Program-made: the position numbers and the translations under genes
The notes under the pieces: model-generated
The model's input: only the letters and a program-made list of their open reading frames with translations
Databases searched by the model: none
What the model was told of the DNA's origin: nothing
NCBI GenBank assembly: GCA_024637015.1
Contig: JAGXGE010000031.1
Location: forward strand, 1-64,000
DNA from: Aequorivita sp.
Lineage (GTDB): Bacteria; Bacteroidota; Bacteroidia; Flavobacteriales; Flavobacteriaceae
Direction: 5' to 3'
Length of the DNA: 64,000 nucleotides
Shown here: piece by piece, positions 26,558-36,555 of the stretch
Position numbering within the stretch: the first letter of the stretch is position 1
Layout of the letters: each line of letters opens with the position of its first letter

Positions 26558-27757
26558 ATGGGATTGAAACAGAATTTACATAAGCTAAAGGAAAAGTACA
26601 AGGACAGTAAAATGGCCCCTGCGTTCAATGCACTACATACCTTTTTGTACACGCCGAACGACACAACGGATTCTGGTGCACACGTGCGTTCCGCAGACGA
26701 TTTGAAACGCACCATGAACACGGTAATTTTGGCGCTTATTCCGTGTTTGATTTTTGGAATGTTCAATGCAGGTTATCAGCATTATGCAGCGATTGATGCC
26801 ACCTTGCGATTGGATCCTTTGGGCAATTTTTTCACTTGGGATAATTTTATTTTGGGAGCTTGGACGGTTTTGCCGTTAGTTATTGTTTCCTATGCAGTAG
26901 GTCTTGGGGTGGAATTTATTTTCGCAATCATTAAAAAACACGAGGTAGAGGAAGGATACTTGGTAACAGGGATGCTCGTGCCGCTTATAGTTCCTATTGA
27001 CATTCCACTTTGGATGCTTGCAGTAGCGGTAATCTTTGGAGTAGTGATCGGGAAAGAGGTTTTTGGGGGAACGGGAATGAATATTTTGAACCCTGCCCTT
27101 ACCATCCGTGCCTTTTTGTTCTTCGCTTATCCAACTTGGATGAGTGGTGATAAAGTATGGGTACACGGGGCACAGGCAATGGCTGGTCAACCTGATGCTA
27201 TTTCTGGAGAAACAATTTTAGGGACTTTGGCCGCAAACAATGAACCTGTTTATAGTACTTGGGACATGTTCTGGGGCTTTATTCCCGGATCTGTAGGAGA
27301 AACCTCCACGTTTTTAATTATAATAGGTGGCTTATTTTTGATCTTTACTAAGATTGGAAGTTGGAGGATTATGCTTTCGGCAGTAGTGGGAGCAATAGTA
27401 ATGGGACTTATATTTAACGGAATTGCAAGTGCGGGATGGATTCAGGAAAGCAGCAACTTTTACGGGTTGATGAGTGAGCCTTTTTGGCGTCATTTAATTA
27501 TAGGTAGTGCGGCTTTCGCAATAGTTTATATGGCTACAGACCCCGTAACTGCTTCGCAAACCAATAGGGGGAAATGGATTTATGGTTTCTTCATTGGCTT
27601 TATTGGAATAATGATACGTGTTTTCAACCCAGCATATCCAGAAGGATTTATGCTTTCCATATTGTTGATGAACGTATTTGCGCCAACAATTGACCACTAC
27701 GTAATTCAAGGAAATATTAAGAAGAGAATGAAACGTTTAAAAGTAAAAACAGCGTAA
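26558..27757 (+). CDS. nqrB: Na+-translocating NADH:quinone reductase subunit B
   Basis: NqrB is the main membrane subunit and carries covalent FMN plus riboflavin. The 399-residue protein has about ten membrane segments. The phosphoester-linked FMN threonine is expected in GSVGETSTFLIIIGG (about residue 248-252). Conserved KEVFGGTGMNILNPAL and MATDPVTASQTN stretches are present. ApbE, encoded at 36552-37559, would attach the FMN. Confidence 0.95.
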   Translation: MGLKQNLHKLKEKYKDSKMAPAFNALHTFLYTPNDTTDSGAHVRSADDLKRTMNTVILALIPCLIFGMFNAGYQHYAAIDATLRLDPLGNFFTWDNFILGAWTVLPLVIVSYAVGLGVEFIFAIIKKHEVEEGYLVTGMLVPLIVPIDIPLWMLAVAVIFGVVIGKEVFGGTGMNILNPALTIRAFLFFAYPTWMSGDKVWVHGAQAMAGQPDAISGETILGTLAANNEPVYSTWDMFWGFIPGSVGETSTFLIIIGGLFLIFTKIGSWRIMLSAVVGAIVMGLIFNGIASAGWIQESSNFYGLMSEPFWRHLIIGSAAFAIVYMATDPVTASQTNRGKWIYGFFIGFIGIMIRVFNPAYPEGFMLSILLMNVFAPTIDHYVIQGNIKKRMKRLKVKTA

Positions 27758-27759
27758 TC

Positions 27760-28509
27760 ATGGCAAAGAATACAGATAAAAATTCATACACAATTATCTT
27801 TGCAATTGTTATGGTTGTGGTGGTCGGCACTCTTTTGGCCGGAGTAGCGCAAGGATTAAAAAGCAAGATTACCCTAAATGAGCGTTATGAAAAAATGCAG
27901 AACATACTGTATGCCATGGGGGTAAATAATAACGAGGGAGAAGGCGATGTTTCATTTATACCTACAAGTAAAGTGGAAGAGGCATTCAATAAATACATAA
28001 AGCAACAGTTGGTAATTCAGGGAGATGAGGTGACTGAAAATGATGAAGCCTATTTAATAGACCTTAAAAAAGAAGAAGCGAAGGCCAAAGATTCTGATTA
28101 TAAAAGGAGGTTGCCCTTGTTTATAGGTGAAAAGGACGGGGAAACACTTTATGTAATCCCAATGCGCGGAAAAGGACTTTGGGATGCTATCTGGGGTTTT
28201 GTAGCTTTGGATAAATCATTTACGGTTCAAGGCGTGTTTTTTGATCACAAAGGAGAAACTCCCGGACTTGGTGCTGAAATAAAGCAGCGTTATTTTATGG
28301 ACGATTTTAAAGGTGAAGCTATATTGGATAATGAAGCTTTTGAAGGGATAAGCGTTGCAAAAGGCAATAATGACCCCCTCAATGAAAATAAAACAGACAA
28401 TGAGGTTGATGCTATTGCTGGGGCAACCATTACAGGTGATGGCGTTACGAAAATGATCAAAAAGGATGTTAGAATGTATGTGCCATACTTAAAATCATTA
28501 AATAAATAA
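27760..28509 (+). CDS. nqrC: Na+-translocating NADH:quinone reductase subunit C
   Basis: NqrC is a periplasmic FMN-carrying subunit with one N-terminal membrane helix (residues about 9-28). The 249-residue protein has GKGLWDAIWGFVAL, a GETPGLGAEI motif, and the flavinylation site DAIAGATITGDGV, in which the Thr of AGAT receives FMN from ApbE. The usual Ser before GAT is Ala here, a common variation as far as I know. It lies 2 bases after nqrB. Confidence 0.94.
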   Translation: MAKNTDKNSYTIIFAIVMVVVVGTLLAGVAQGLKSKITLNERYEKMQNILYAMGVNNNEGEGDVSFIPTSKVEEAFNKYIKQQLVIQGDEVTENDEAYLIDLKKEEAKAKDSDYKRRLPLFIGEKDGETLYVIPMRGKGLWDAIWGFVALDKSFTVQGVFFDHKGETPGLGAEIKQRYFMDDFKGEAILDNEAFEGISVAKGNNDPLNENKTDNEVDAIAGATITGDGVTKMIKKDVRMYVPYLKSLNK

Positions 28510-28512
28510 ATT

Positions 28513-29160
28513 ATGGGATTGCTATCAAAAAAAGACAGTAAATTAATTTTAGACCCATTAGCGGACAACAATCCGATTACCATTCAGGTTTTGGGAATTT
28601 GTTCTGCACTCGCTATTACAGCACAACTAAAGGCATCCATAGTAATGGCTATTTCGGTTATTGCGGTTTTAGGTGTTGGTAACGTGGTTATTTCGCTTAT
28701 GCGAAACATTATGCCTTCAAAAATCAGGATTATCGTTCAGTTGGTAGTAGTGGCCACGTTGGTTATTATCGTTGATCAAGTATTGAAAGCTTTTGCTTAT
28801 TCCTTAAGTAAGGAATTGTCGGTTTTCATCGGTCTGATTATCACAAACTGTATCATTATGGGGCGTTTTGAAGCTTTTGCATTAGCAAATAAACCTTGGC
28901 GTTCTTTCCTTGACGGAATTGGGAATGCCGCAGGTTATGGACTTATTTTGATAATAGTAGGTTTCTTCCGCGAGCTTTTGGGCTCTGGAACACTTTTGGG
29001 TTTCAAAGTTTTGGGAGACCCTATCGCAAAAACAGGGCTTTATGCATTTGGTTATGAAAACAATGGATTTATGTTGCTTTCGCCTATGGCTTTGATAGTA
29101 ATAGGAATTATCATTTGGGTACAACGTTCAAGGAATAAAGAACTTATAGAAGAACATTAA
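28513..29160 (+). CDS. nqrD: Na+-translocating NADH:quinone reductase subunit D
   Basis: NqrD is a six-helix membrane subunit that, with NqrE, forms an inverted pair holding a 2Fe-2S centre. The 215-residue protein shows the conserved [10 protein letters not shown] with Cys in the first helix and [17 protein letters not shown] with the second Cys. [11 protein letters not shown] follows. It is placed 3 bases after nqrC. Confidence 0.95.
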   Translation: MGLLSKKDSKLILDPLADNNPITIQVLGICSALAITAQLKASIVMAISVIAVLGVGNVVISLMRNIMPSKIRIIVQLVVVATLVIIVDQVLKAFAYSLSKELSVFIGLIITNCIIMGRFEAFALANKPWRSFLDGIGNAAGYGLILIIVGFFRELLGSGTLLGFKVLGDPIAKTGLYAFGYENNGFMLLSPMALIVIGIIIWVQRSRNKELIEEH

Positions 29161-29161
29161 G

Positions 29162-29902
29162 ATGGAACACATAGAGTTATTTTTTAAATCTATCTTTATA
29201 GACAACATGGTATTTGCAACTTTCCTTGGAATGTGCTCCTATCTTGCTGTGTCTAAAAAGGTTACGACAGCCGTTGGTCTGGGAGCAGCGGTTATCTTTG
29301 TACTTGCAGTTACTGTGCCTCTCAACTGGTTGCTGGATCAATATATTTTAAGGGACGGGGCTTTAGTTTGGTTGGGTGAGGAATATGCTTCTTACGATTT
29401 GAGCTTCCTTTCCTTTATTCTATTTATTGCCACTATCGCTACGATGGTACAATTGGTAGAAATTGTAGTTGAAAAGTTTTCGCCATCGCTCTACAACTCT
29501 TTGGGTATATTTCTTCCCCTTATTGCAGTAAACTGTGCTATTTTGGGAGGTTCTCTCTTTATGCAGTCTAGGGATATCGCTACTTTAGGTTTGGCGTTAA
29601 ATTATGGAGTGAGCTCAGGAATTGGATGGTTTTTAGCCATTCTTACAATCGCTGCAATTCGTGAAAAAATACGCTACTCAAACGTTCCTGGACCTTTGCG
29701 AGGTTTGGGTATTACCTTCATCATTACCGGGCTAATGGCCATTGGATTTATGAGTTTTGGAGGTATGTTGACAGGAAGTGATGAATCGGCTCCAGCATTA
29801 GATGGAAGTCCAGAAAACGTGGGTATGCAGACTGAACAAAATCAACAGGAAAATATAGAAACCGCACAAACGGTTGAAGTTTCAACTATAACGAAGCAAT
29901 AG
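29162..29902 (+). CDS. nqrE: Na+-translocating NADH:quinone reductase subunit E, with C-terminal extension
   Basis: NqrE is the homologue and partner of NqrD. The two membrane cysteines are in [11 protein letters not shown] and [15 protein letters not shown]. The membrane core ends near residue 200. The typical Vibrio protein is about 198 residues, whereas this one has 246. The additional tail (from about [10 protein letters not shown] to the end) is polar, rich in Gln, Glu and Thr, and probably disordered. Such tails may be lineage-specific. It is one base after nqrD. Confidence 0.94.
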   Translation: MEHIELFFKSIFIDNMVFATFLGMCSYLAVSKKVTTAVGLGAAVIFVLAVTVPLNWLLDQYILRDGALVWLGEEYASYDLSFLSFILFIATIATMVQLVEIVVEKFSPSLYNSLGIFLPLIAVNCAILGGSLFMQSRDIATLGLALNYGVSSGIGWFLAILTIAAIREKIRYSNVPGPLRGLGITFIITGLMAIGFMSFGGMLTGSDESAPALDGSPENVGMQTEQNQQENIETAQTVEVSTITKQ

Positions 29903-29903
29903 T

Positions 29904-31214
29904 ATGTTTATAGCAGTAAGTACACTTGGAGTTATTGTAGTAACGGTCATCGCCTTTTTGGTCTTAACCTTGCTTTTGGTAACATTATTACTTTTTACGA
30001 AACAGAAACTTTCGCCATCTGGCCCCGTAAAAATTACTATTAATGAAGAAAAAGTAATTGAAGTAGAAAGTGGTGGAACTCTTTTATCAACGCTGGGAAA
30101 TGAAAAGATATTCCTGCCATCTGCCTGTGGTGGTGGTGGAACTTGTATTCAATGTGAATGCCACGTGCTTTCGGGCGGAGGTGAAGCCTTGCCTACCGAA
30201 ACCCCACATTTTACAAGAAAAGAGTTAAAAGAGGGAACTCGATTGGCCTGCCAAGTGAAAGTAAAGCAGGATATGAACATCCATATTCCCGAAGAAGTTT
30301 TCGGTATCAAGAAATGGGATGCCACGGTTGTTAGAAACTACAATGTGGCTTCTTTTATTAAAGAATTTGTAGTTGAAATTCCAGAGGATATGAACTACAA
30401 AGCTGGGGGTTATATCCAAATTGAAATTCCACCTTGTGAAGTGAAGTTTGAGGATATGGATATTACTGCTCACCCAGAGGAACACGAAAGACCGGACAAG
30501 TTTCAAGATGAGTGGGACAAATTTAAATTATGGCCATTGGTGATGAAAAACACTGAAACCGTTGAAAGAGCGTATTCTATGGCTTCATATCCTGCAGAAG
30601 GACGTGAAATTATGTTGAATGTTCGTATTGCCACACCACCATTTGACCGTGCTAAAGGCGGTTGGATGGAGGTAAATCCGGGAATCGCTTCGTCTTATAT
30701 ATTTAATTGTAAAAAAGGGGATAAGGTTGTTATTTCTGGCCCTTATGGCGAATTCTTTATCAATCCTTCCGAAGCAGAAATGCTCTATGTAGGGGGTGGA
30801 GCTGGAATGGCACCGATGCGTTCCCACTTGTATCATCTTTTCAAAACCCTTAAAACCGGCCGAAAAGTTACGTATTGGTACGGAGGTCGTTCCAAAAGAG
30901 AGCTTTTCTATTTAGATCACTTTAAAGAGTTGGAAAATGAGTTTCCTAACTTTAAATTCTATCTGGCACTTTCCGAGCCGATGGAAGAAGATAACTGGAA
31001 AGTGAAAAAAGATATAAATGATGAAGCTGGCGACGGTTTTGTTGGCTTCATTCACCAAGTGGTAATTGACAACTATTTGAACCACCACGATACCCCAGAA
31101 GATATAGAACTGTATTTCTGTGGTCCACCATTGATGAACCAAGCGGTTCAAAAGATGGGAGAGGATTTTGGGATCCCAGATGAAAACATTCGTTTTGACG
31201 ATTTTGGAGGATAA
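29904..31214 (+). CDS. nqrF: Na+-translocating NADH:quinone reductase subunit F
   Basis: NqrF is the NADH-oxidising subunit. The 436-residue protein has an N-terminal membrane helix, then a 2Fe-2S ferredoxin domain with cysteines in [14 protein letters not shown] and RLACQVK. An FAD-binding reductase domain (RAYSMASYP, about residue 229) follows, and an NADH-binding domain with [12 protein letters not shown] and the C-terminal [12 protein letters not shown]. It closes the operon and is followed by a clear terminator. Confidence 0.96.
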   Translation: MFIAVSTLGVIVVTVIAFLVLTLLLVTLLLFTKQKLSPSGPVKITINEEKVIEVESGGTLLSTLGNEKIFLPSACGGGGTCIQCECHVLSGGGEALPTETPHFTRKELKEGTRLACQVKVKQDMNIHIPEEVFGIKKWDATVVRNYNVASFIKEFVVEIPEDMNYKAGGYIQIEIPPCEVKFEDMDITAHPEEHERPDKFQDEWDKFKLWPLVMKNTETVERAYSMASYPAEGREIMLNVRIATPPFDRAKGGWMEVNPGIASSYIFNCKKGDKVVISGPYGEFFINPSEAEMLYVGGGAGMAPMRSHLYHLFKTLKTGRKVTYWYGGRSKRELFYLDHFKELENEFPNFKFYLALSEPMEEDNWKVKKDINDEAGDGFVGFIHQVVIDNYLNHHDTPEDIELYFCGPPLMNQAVQKMGEDFGIPDENIRFDDFGG

Positions 31215-31238
31215 TTAAAATTCCTTGCAAATATTCAG

Positions 31239-31270
31239 AAACCGTTTCGTTAAAATGAAACGGTTTTTTT
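31239..31270 (+). terminator. Rho-independent terminator of the nqr operon
   Basis: AAACCGTTTC (31239-31248) pairs with GAAACGGTTT (31257-31266) across an 8-base loop and continues into a T-tract, 24 bases after the nqrF stop. Confidence 0.88.
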
Positions 31271-31380
31271 ATGCTATTAAATTTCTTAAAATAGTATTAA
31301 ATTTCGATAATCTATGTTATTTTTGAATAGTCAATCTAATTTTCCTCCCCAAATAGCAATATTAGTTAAAATTTCCTACT

Positions 31381-34300
31381 ATGTTCAAGCACTACACAAA
31401 ATCGTTTTTCCGCTTTTTTTTTATTTTTTCGGTTTTTGGAATTTTTCTTGCAAATGGTCAGACACTAAAACCACAGAATAAATATGCAAAACAAATAACT
31501 CAAATTGTACAGAGCTACGATCAAAGTGAGTTGTCCAATATATATTCAAAACTTTCATCCAAGGCGGCACTAAATAGAGCTGAAGCCAGGAGCTATGCAA
31601 TATTACACAATATTCCCCTACGTTATGAAAATGCCGACGGAGTGCTTTTTGAACTTCAGTTTATTGCAGAAGATGGAACACCAATATACTTTCAAACTTT
31701 TAATGCCAATGCTGCCATTTCTACCCGTGCTAACTTTTTGAATACCGGCGGTGGCCTAGGATTGAATTTGAATGGTGATGATTTGACTGCCCATGTTTGG
31801 GATGGTGGCCTGGCACGAAGTACACATCAAGAATATGATGGGGCTGGAGGTATCAACCGCTTCTCTATTGGTGATGGCACCGCGGTTCTCAATTTCCATG
31901 CGGCCCACGTTACGGGTACTATTATTGCTTCGGGAGTTGATTCCGCAGCCAAAGGAATGGCGTGGCAAGCAAACGCTGTAGGCTATGATTGGAATAATGA
32001 TACTGCCGAAGCTACCACTGCTGCAAGTGCTGGAATGCTTATTTCAAATCACTCCTATGGATATGGTGCATCATCTATACCCGATGCTTGGTTCGGCCAA
32101 TATGGTCAGGACGCCCGTGACTGGGATGTTATAATGCGTAATGCCCCGTACTACCTTATGGTTGTCGCTGCGGGTAATGACGGACAGGACAACACTTCCA
32201 ATGCGTCTCCACTGGACGGACAGTCTGCTTATGATAAACTATCTGGACACACTATCGCAAAGAATAATATGGTAGTGGCCAACGGCAACGATGCTGTTAT
32301 TAACCCAGATGGAAGCCTGAACTCGGTTACCCGAAATCCCGGCAGTAGCGAGGGCCCAACAGATGACTATCGCATTAAGCCAGATATTATGGGAAATGGA
32401 ACTTCACTTTATTCTACCCTCGAAACTTCAAACTCTGCTTATGGAAACCTTACTGGAACGTCCATGGCTTCCCCAAACGTTGCTGGAACACTTTTGCTTT
32501 TGCAGGAACATTATGTAAATCTTCACGGTATTTTTATGAAAGCTGCCACCTTAAAAGGATTGGCATTACACACAGCAGATGATACTGCTGCTGCTGGTCC
32601 CGATGCTCAAACCGGCTGGGGACTAATGAATGCAAAAAAAGCAGCTGAAACTCTTACTACAGCAGCAGCCAGCTCTGGCTCCGCTATTGTTGAAGAATTA
32701 TCACTTTCTCAAGGACAAACCTATCAAATCACAGTACAAGCAAATGGCGTTGATCCTTTAATGGCTTCCATATCTTGGACAGATCTTGCCGGAACTATCA
32801 ATAACGGAACCAATAGTAGCACCCCAGCATTAGTAAACGATTTAGATATTAGACTATCTAATGGTACCACATTTACCCCTTGGAAATTGAACGCAGTTAA
32901 TTCAAATACAAAAGGAGATAATACCGTTGATCCATTCGAGCGAATCGATATCAATGGTGCTACTGGAACCTATACCCTCACAGTTACGCACAAAGGAACC
33001 CTTTCCGGAGGGTCACAAAACTTTTCACTCATAGTAACTGGAGTTGTAGTAGCATCAACTCCTTTAATTGGTTTTGCCGAATCAACTAGAACAGAATTGG
33101 AAAATACAGATTGTGATTATACCGATATAAGCGTTCCATTAAATATTGCTCAGGCGCCTTCCGCAAATGCGGATGTAACCTTTAGTATTGATGGAGGAAG
33201 TACCGCTACCTCTGGACTCGATTTTGATCTATTGACTCCAACAATATCATTTCCCTCAGGTAGTACAGCTCCACAAAATATGGTGCTTCGAATATATCAC
33301 GACGGTTTTGTGGAAGGAGATGAAACAGTTTCTGTCAGTTTTACAGTAAACCCAAATGGGGGCGATGCAAATGTAGATACAAATGCAGATAATTTTATTT
33401 TGACAATTAGTGATGATGACAGTGCTCCAGTTTTATCGCAAAATACTGTTTTATTGAGTGAAGACTTTGAATCAACATCTTGGGCTAAACTTGATGGCGA
33501 TGGAGATGGAAGAAATTGGATTGGTTTAACAGGGTTGACCTATACTGGTATTACGGGAAATTTTCCTGGTTCTGAGACTAATTTAGTAATAACAGAAGGC
33601 TCAGGAAAAGCAAATGCTAACAATTACCTTATAAGCCCACAAATAACAATTCCTTCGGGAGCTACAAATACTGAATTTGTTTTCGGAGTAGGGGGGTATC
33701 TTACACAAGAACATTATGCAGTTTATTGGGCAACAAATGTTTCTTCCGCTACAAATATTAATAATGGAATCAAGTTAGAAGAAAGAAACTCTTTGTCAGG
33801 TGCCGGTGAATTTAGAACAATAAATAATTCTTCAATCGCTGGTCAAACAGGTTATTTCGTAATTAGACATTTCAACTCACTTGCAAATAATGGAATATTA
33901 TTATTTGATAATGTTACAATTACATCAACAGTTACTACTGCAGTTCAAACAGCCGTAAATACAGGAACTACTAACGACCAAATTGGCCTAGCAGGAGCTG
34001 GAACTATTTATACTTCTGATTCGGCTACTGCAAATGTAATGCTAGACATTACCAATAATGACTCTTTTAATTATAACTGTACCGATACATCGGTTTCACG
34101 TGCAGGAACAGGTGCTCAACCATACAATGGAAGCACTTTGCCAAACCTAGTGATGGACAAAAACTTTAGAATAGGAGTTGGGAATGCTACTAATTCCGGA
34201 AATGCAACCGTTAAATTTTATTTCACAACAGCCGAAATAACAGGTTGGGAATCTGCAACAGGATTGTCGAGAACAGAACTAGTGGCCTATAGAACCACCG

Positions 34301-36084
34301 GCGATGAAACATCAGCACTTACAATTGGTTCCTTTGGAACAAACATTACGCTAACTGGAACCTTCACAGGGCTTGATGGTGATTATCTTTTTGGTCCTGC
34401 AGCTGCTTTTACAGACTGCCCAGGAGTTACAACTTATAGTTCTTCAAGTTGGAGTAATGGTGCACCTACTAGTAATATGATGGCAATCATTGATCAAAAC
34501 TACAGTACCGCAACGGCTAATATTGATGCCTGTACCCTAGTGGTAAATGCGGGCAAGACACTTACTGTTCCCGATGGAACCTATGTGAAAGTTGAAGGCG
34601 ATATTACCGTGAACGGAACCCTATTTATTGCAAACGAAGGTAGTTTGGTACAGGTTGATGATGCTGCCTCAGTAAACAAAACCGGAAACATTACTGTACA
34701 GAAAATCACCCCTTTCCTAGAACCAAAATATTTTATGGTAATGGGAAGTCCGATGACTGCAGAAACTCGCACAGGAGTTTATGGAAATGCAATCATTGTG
34801 CGCAACCACATAACCGATAACTTTGTTCCTAATGTAGATGTTGAGAATCAAGACCCACTTGCTGAAAACTTTGCAGATGACAATGGTGACGACTGGCAGA
34901 ACTACGCTAGCGACATCAATGCTGGGGAAGGCTATTTGGTTCTACCTCAGCCAGACCTTGCTTCCAGTGGATCCTATACCCTTGATTACACACAAGGAAC
35001 GCTCAATAATGGGCAAATTGATTATGATGTGGACTTCCACATAGATCAAAATTCGAGTCCGAATATTGTTGGTAATCCATATGCTTCAGCCATAGACGCC
35101 TATGATTTCTTGAGCGAGAATAGTATGGTGAATGCTATATATTTCTGGGAGCACCTAACGACTGCTAGTTCGAGCTATCCAGGCTATAAGGTAAATAACT
35201 ATGATATGGGTGATATCTCTATGTTTAATAGTTCTGGTGGTGTGAAAGCAGCGAATGACATGGAGCCGGGAGAACCTACCAAGCCTAATGGGTACATATC
35301 CTCCGGTCAAGGTTTTGCATTTAAGGCAACAGCCGCGGGAACAGCGAAATTCAAAAACTATATGCGTGTTACCGACAATAACGATACCTACAGAAGACCC
35401 ACAGCTGCAAAAAACCGTATCTGGCTTCAGGTCTCTAATGAAACCTACGGCCTGAGTAGCGGTATGTTGATCAGTTTTTCAGAAGAATCTATTGATGGTT
35501 ACGACGCTAAGTTTGACGCAAAACGATTGGCTACACCTGTAAGTCTTTATTCCAAATTGGTTACAGGCGAAGAACTTGCCATTCAAGGGCGTAGTGCATT
35601 TAATGAAAACCAGGAAATTCCATTGGGCTTCGTCAGTCAAGTGGAAGAAAATCAAGAGTTCAAAATTTCAATAGGCAACCAAGATGGTACGGTTTGGCCC
35701 GATGTTCAAGTTTACTTAGTAGACAAAGCTGAAAATGTTATTCATAACATAACCGATTCCGATTATATATTCAAAAGCAAAGAAGGAACGCAGAATGAAC
35801 GTTTTGTTTTACTTTTCAAAAGCACTGTTCTGGAGACTCTGGAAAACCAGTTGCAAGCTATAAGTATTTCACCAAACCCTACTAAGGGGAACATAACTAT
35901 AGTTTCACCAAAAACTGTGATAAATTCAATAGAAGTATTCGATATCCATGGCAGGAGATTAATGACCGTGGATTATAACAACACCCAATATTCACTTAAT
36001 TTATCAAGCTTGCATTCGGCAACTTATTTTATTAAAATTAATACTCAGGAAGGAATTTTAACCAAACGTATTATAAAAAATTAA
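31381..36084 (+). CDS. Large T9SS-secreted S8 (subtilisin-family) peptidase
   Basis: This is a 1567-residue secreted serine peptidase. A signal peptide ends near ANGQ. The S8 catalytic domain shows Asp in AHVWDGG (about 140), His in NFHAAHVTGTI (about 175), the oxyanion Asn in VVAAGNDG (about 264) and Ser in GTSMASPNVAG (about 361). A P-domain-like region, a Calx-beta-like segment (about 560-690) and a choice-of-anchor-like module starting LLSEDFESTSWAKLDGDGDG follow. Further beta modules come before a C-terminal T9SS sorting domain (SISPNPTKGNITI ... ATYFIKI ... TKRIIKN). It probably degrades proteins outside the cell. A TATTTTTG box at 31318-31325 may be its promoter. Confidence 0.9.
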   Translation: MFKHYTKSFFRFFFIFSVFGIFLANGQTLKPQNKYAKQITQIVQSYDQSELSNIYSKLSSKAALNRAEARSYAILHNIPLRYENADGVLFELQFIAEDGTPIYFQTFNANAAISTRANFLNTGGGLGLNLNGDDLTAHVWDGGLARSTHQEYDGAGGINRFSIGDGTAVLNFHAAHVTGTIIASGVDSAAKGMAWQANAVGYDWNNDTAEATTAASAGMLISNHSYGYGASSIPDAWFGQYGQDARDWDVIMRNAPYYLMVVAAGNDGQDNTSNASPLDGQSAYDKLSGHTIAKNNMVVANGNDAVINPDGSLNSVTRNPGSSEGPTDDYRIKPDIMGNGTSLYSTLETSNSAYGNLTGTSMASPNVAGTLLLLQEHYVNLHGIFMKAATLKGLALHTADDTAAAGPDAQTGWGLMNAKKAAETLTTAAASSGSAIVEELSLSQGQTYQITVQANGVDPLMASISWTDLAGTINNGTNSSTPALVNDLDIRLSNGTTFTPWKLNAVNSNTKGDNTVDPFERIDINGATGTYTLTVTHKGTLSGGSQNFSLIVTGVVVASTPLIGFAESTRTELENTDCDYTDISVPLNIAQAPSANADVTFSIDGGSTATSGLDFDLLTPTISFPSGSTAPQNMVLRIYHDGFVEGDETVSVSFTVNPNGGDANVDTNADNFILTISDDDSAPVLSQNTVLLSEDFESTSWAKLDGDGDGRNWIGLTGLTYTGITGNFPGSETNLVITEGSGKANANNYLISPQITIPSGATNTEFVFGVGGYLTQEHYAVYWATNVSSATNINNGIKLEERNSLSGAGEFRTINNSSIAGQTGYFVIRHFNSLANNGILLFDNVTITSTVTTAVQTAVNTGTTNDQIGLAGAGTIYTSDSATANVMLDITNNDSFNYNCTDTSVSRAGTGAQPYNGSTLPNLVMDKNFRIGVGNATNSGNATVKFYFTTAEITGWESATGLSRTELVAYRTTGDETSALTIGSFGTNITLTGTFTGLDGDYLFGPAAAFTDCPGVTTYSSSSWSNGAPTSNMMAIIDQNYSTATANIDACTLVVNAGKTLTVPDGTYVKVEGDITVNGTLFIANEGSLVQVDDAASVNKTGNITVQKITPFLEPKYFMVMGSPMTAETRTGVYGNAIIVRNHITDNFVPNVDVENQDPLAENFADDNGDDWQNYASDINAGEGYLVLPQPDLASSGSYTLDYTQGTLNNGQIDYDVDFHIDQNSSPNIVGNPYASAIDAYDFLSENSMVNAIYFWEHLTTASSSYPGYKVNNYDMGDISMFNSSGGVKAANDMEPGEPTKPNGYISSGQGFAFKATAAGTAKFKNYMRVTDNNDTYRRPTAAKNRIWLQVSNETYGLSSGMLISFSEESIDGYDAKFDAKRLATPVSLYSKLVTGEELAIQGRSAFNENQEIPLGFVSQVEENQEFKISIGNQDGTVWPDVQVYLVDKAENVIHNITDSDYIFKSKEGTQNERFVLLFKSTVLETLENQLQAISISPNPTKGNITIVSPKTVINSIEVFDIHGRRLMTVDYNNTQYSLNLSSLHSATYFIKINTQEGILTKRIIKN

Positions 36085-36100
36085 TTATATAAAATTTTAA

Positions 36101-36138
36101 AAAAAAACCGTCTTTGCAGAATCAAAGACGGTTTTTTT
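36101..36138 (+). terminator. Rho-independent terminator of the S8 peptidase gene
   Basis: AAAAAAACCGTCTTTG pairs with CAAAGACGGTTTTTTT around a short loop (36117-36122), 16 bases after the stop codon. It has flanking A and T tracts. Confidence 0.9.
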
Positions 36139-36192
36139 TATGACTTAATAATTAAAAGAATAACTTCAAAAACCGTAATTTTGAACCTACTT

Positions 36193-36555
36193 ATGGGTGA
36201 AAAACTTACTACACAGGAACTCCACAATCTCGCGATGAACATTGTTGGAAAACAATTAGAAGCCGAAGGATTTGAATTTTTGGGCATTAATTCAAAATTG
36301 AAAAGAGATCCACAATTTGTTGCCTTGAAAGATAAGATTCTTCATTTTATAATTGTTCGCGCAATTTCTTTTCCACAGGATGCCCATTCATACGATCCTG
36401 TTTTTATGCAAACCATTAAAGAACATGCATCAAAATTTGAAGCCAAAACCTATTATGCTGGTGTTGGTCTTGGGCACGGAAGCGATTATGGGAATCCAGT
36501 ACTAAAAGATGAAGATTATACAATGGTTTATAAAGGTTTACAGGAAATATTATGA
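36193..36555 (+). CDS. Conserved small protein coupled to apbE
   Basis: The 120-residue soluble protein (MGEKLTTQELHNLAMNIVGK...) has no signal peptide or cysteine cluster. Features are GINSKLKRDPQFVALKD, LHFIIVRAISFPQD and a glycine-rich YYAGVGLGHGSDYGNP. I recall such proteins in flavobacteria being annotated as Nqr subunit F, but nothing in it resembles NqrF's ferredoxin or reductase domains. The frame opens at a TTG at 36181, but a TAATTTTG -7 box overlaps that point and the ATG at 36193 is preferred. Its stop overlaps the apbE start by 4 bases (ATGA). A role in flavin transfer or Nqr assembly is inferred from this coupling alone. Confidence 0.75.
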   Translation: MGEKLTTQELHNLAMNIVGKQLEAEGFEFLGINSKLKRDPQFVALKDKILHFIIVRAISFPQDAHSYDPVFMQTIKEHASKFEAKTYYAGVGLGHGSDYGNPVLKDEDYTMVYKGLQEIL

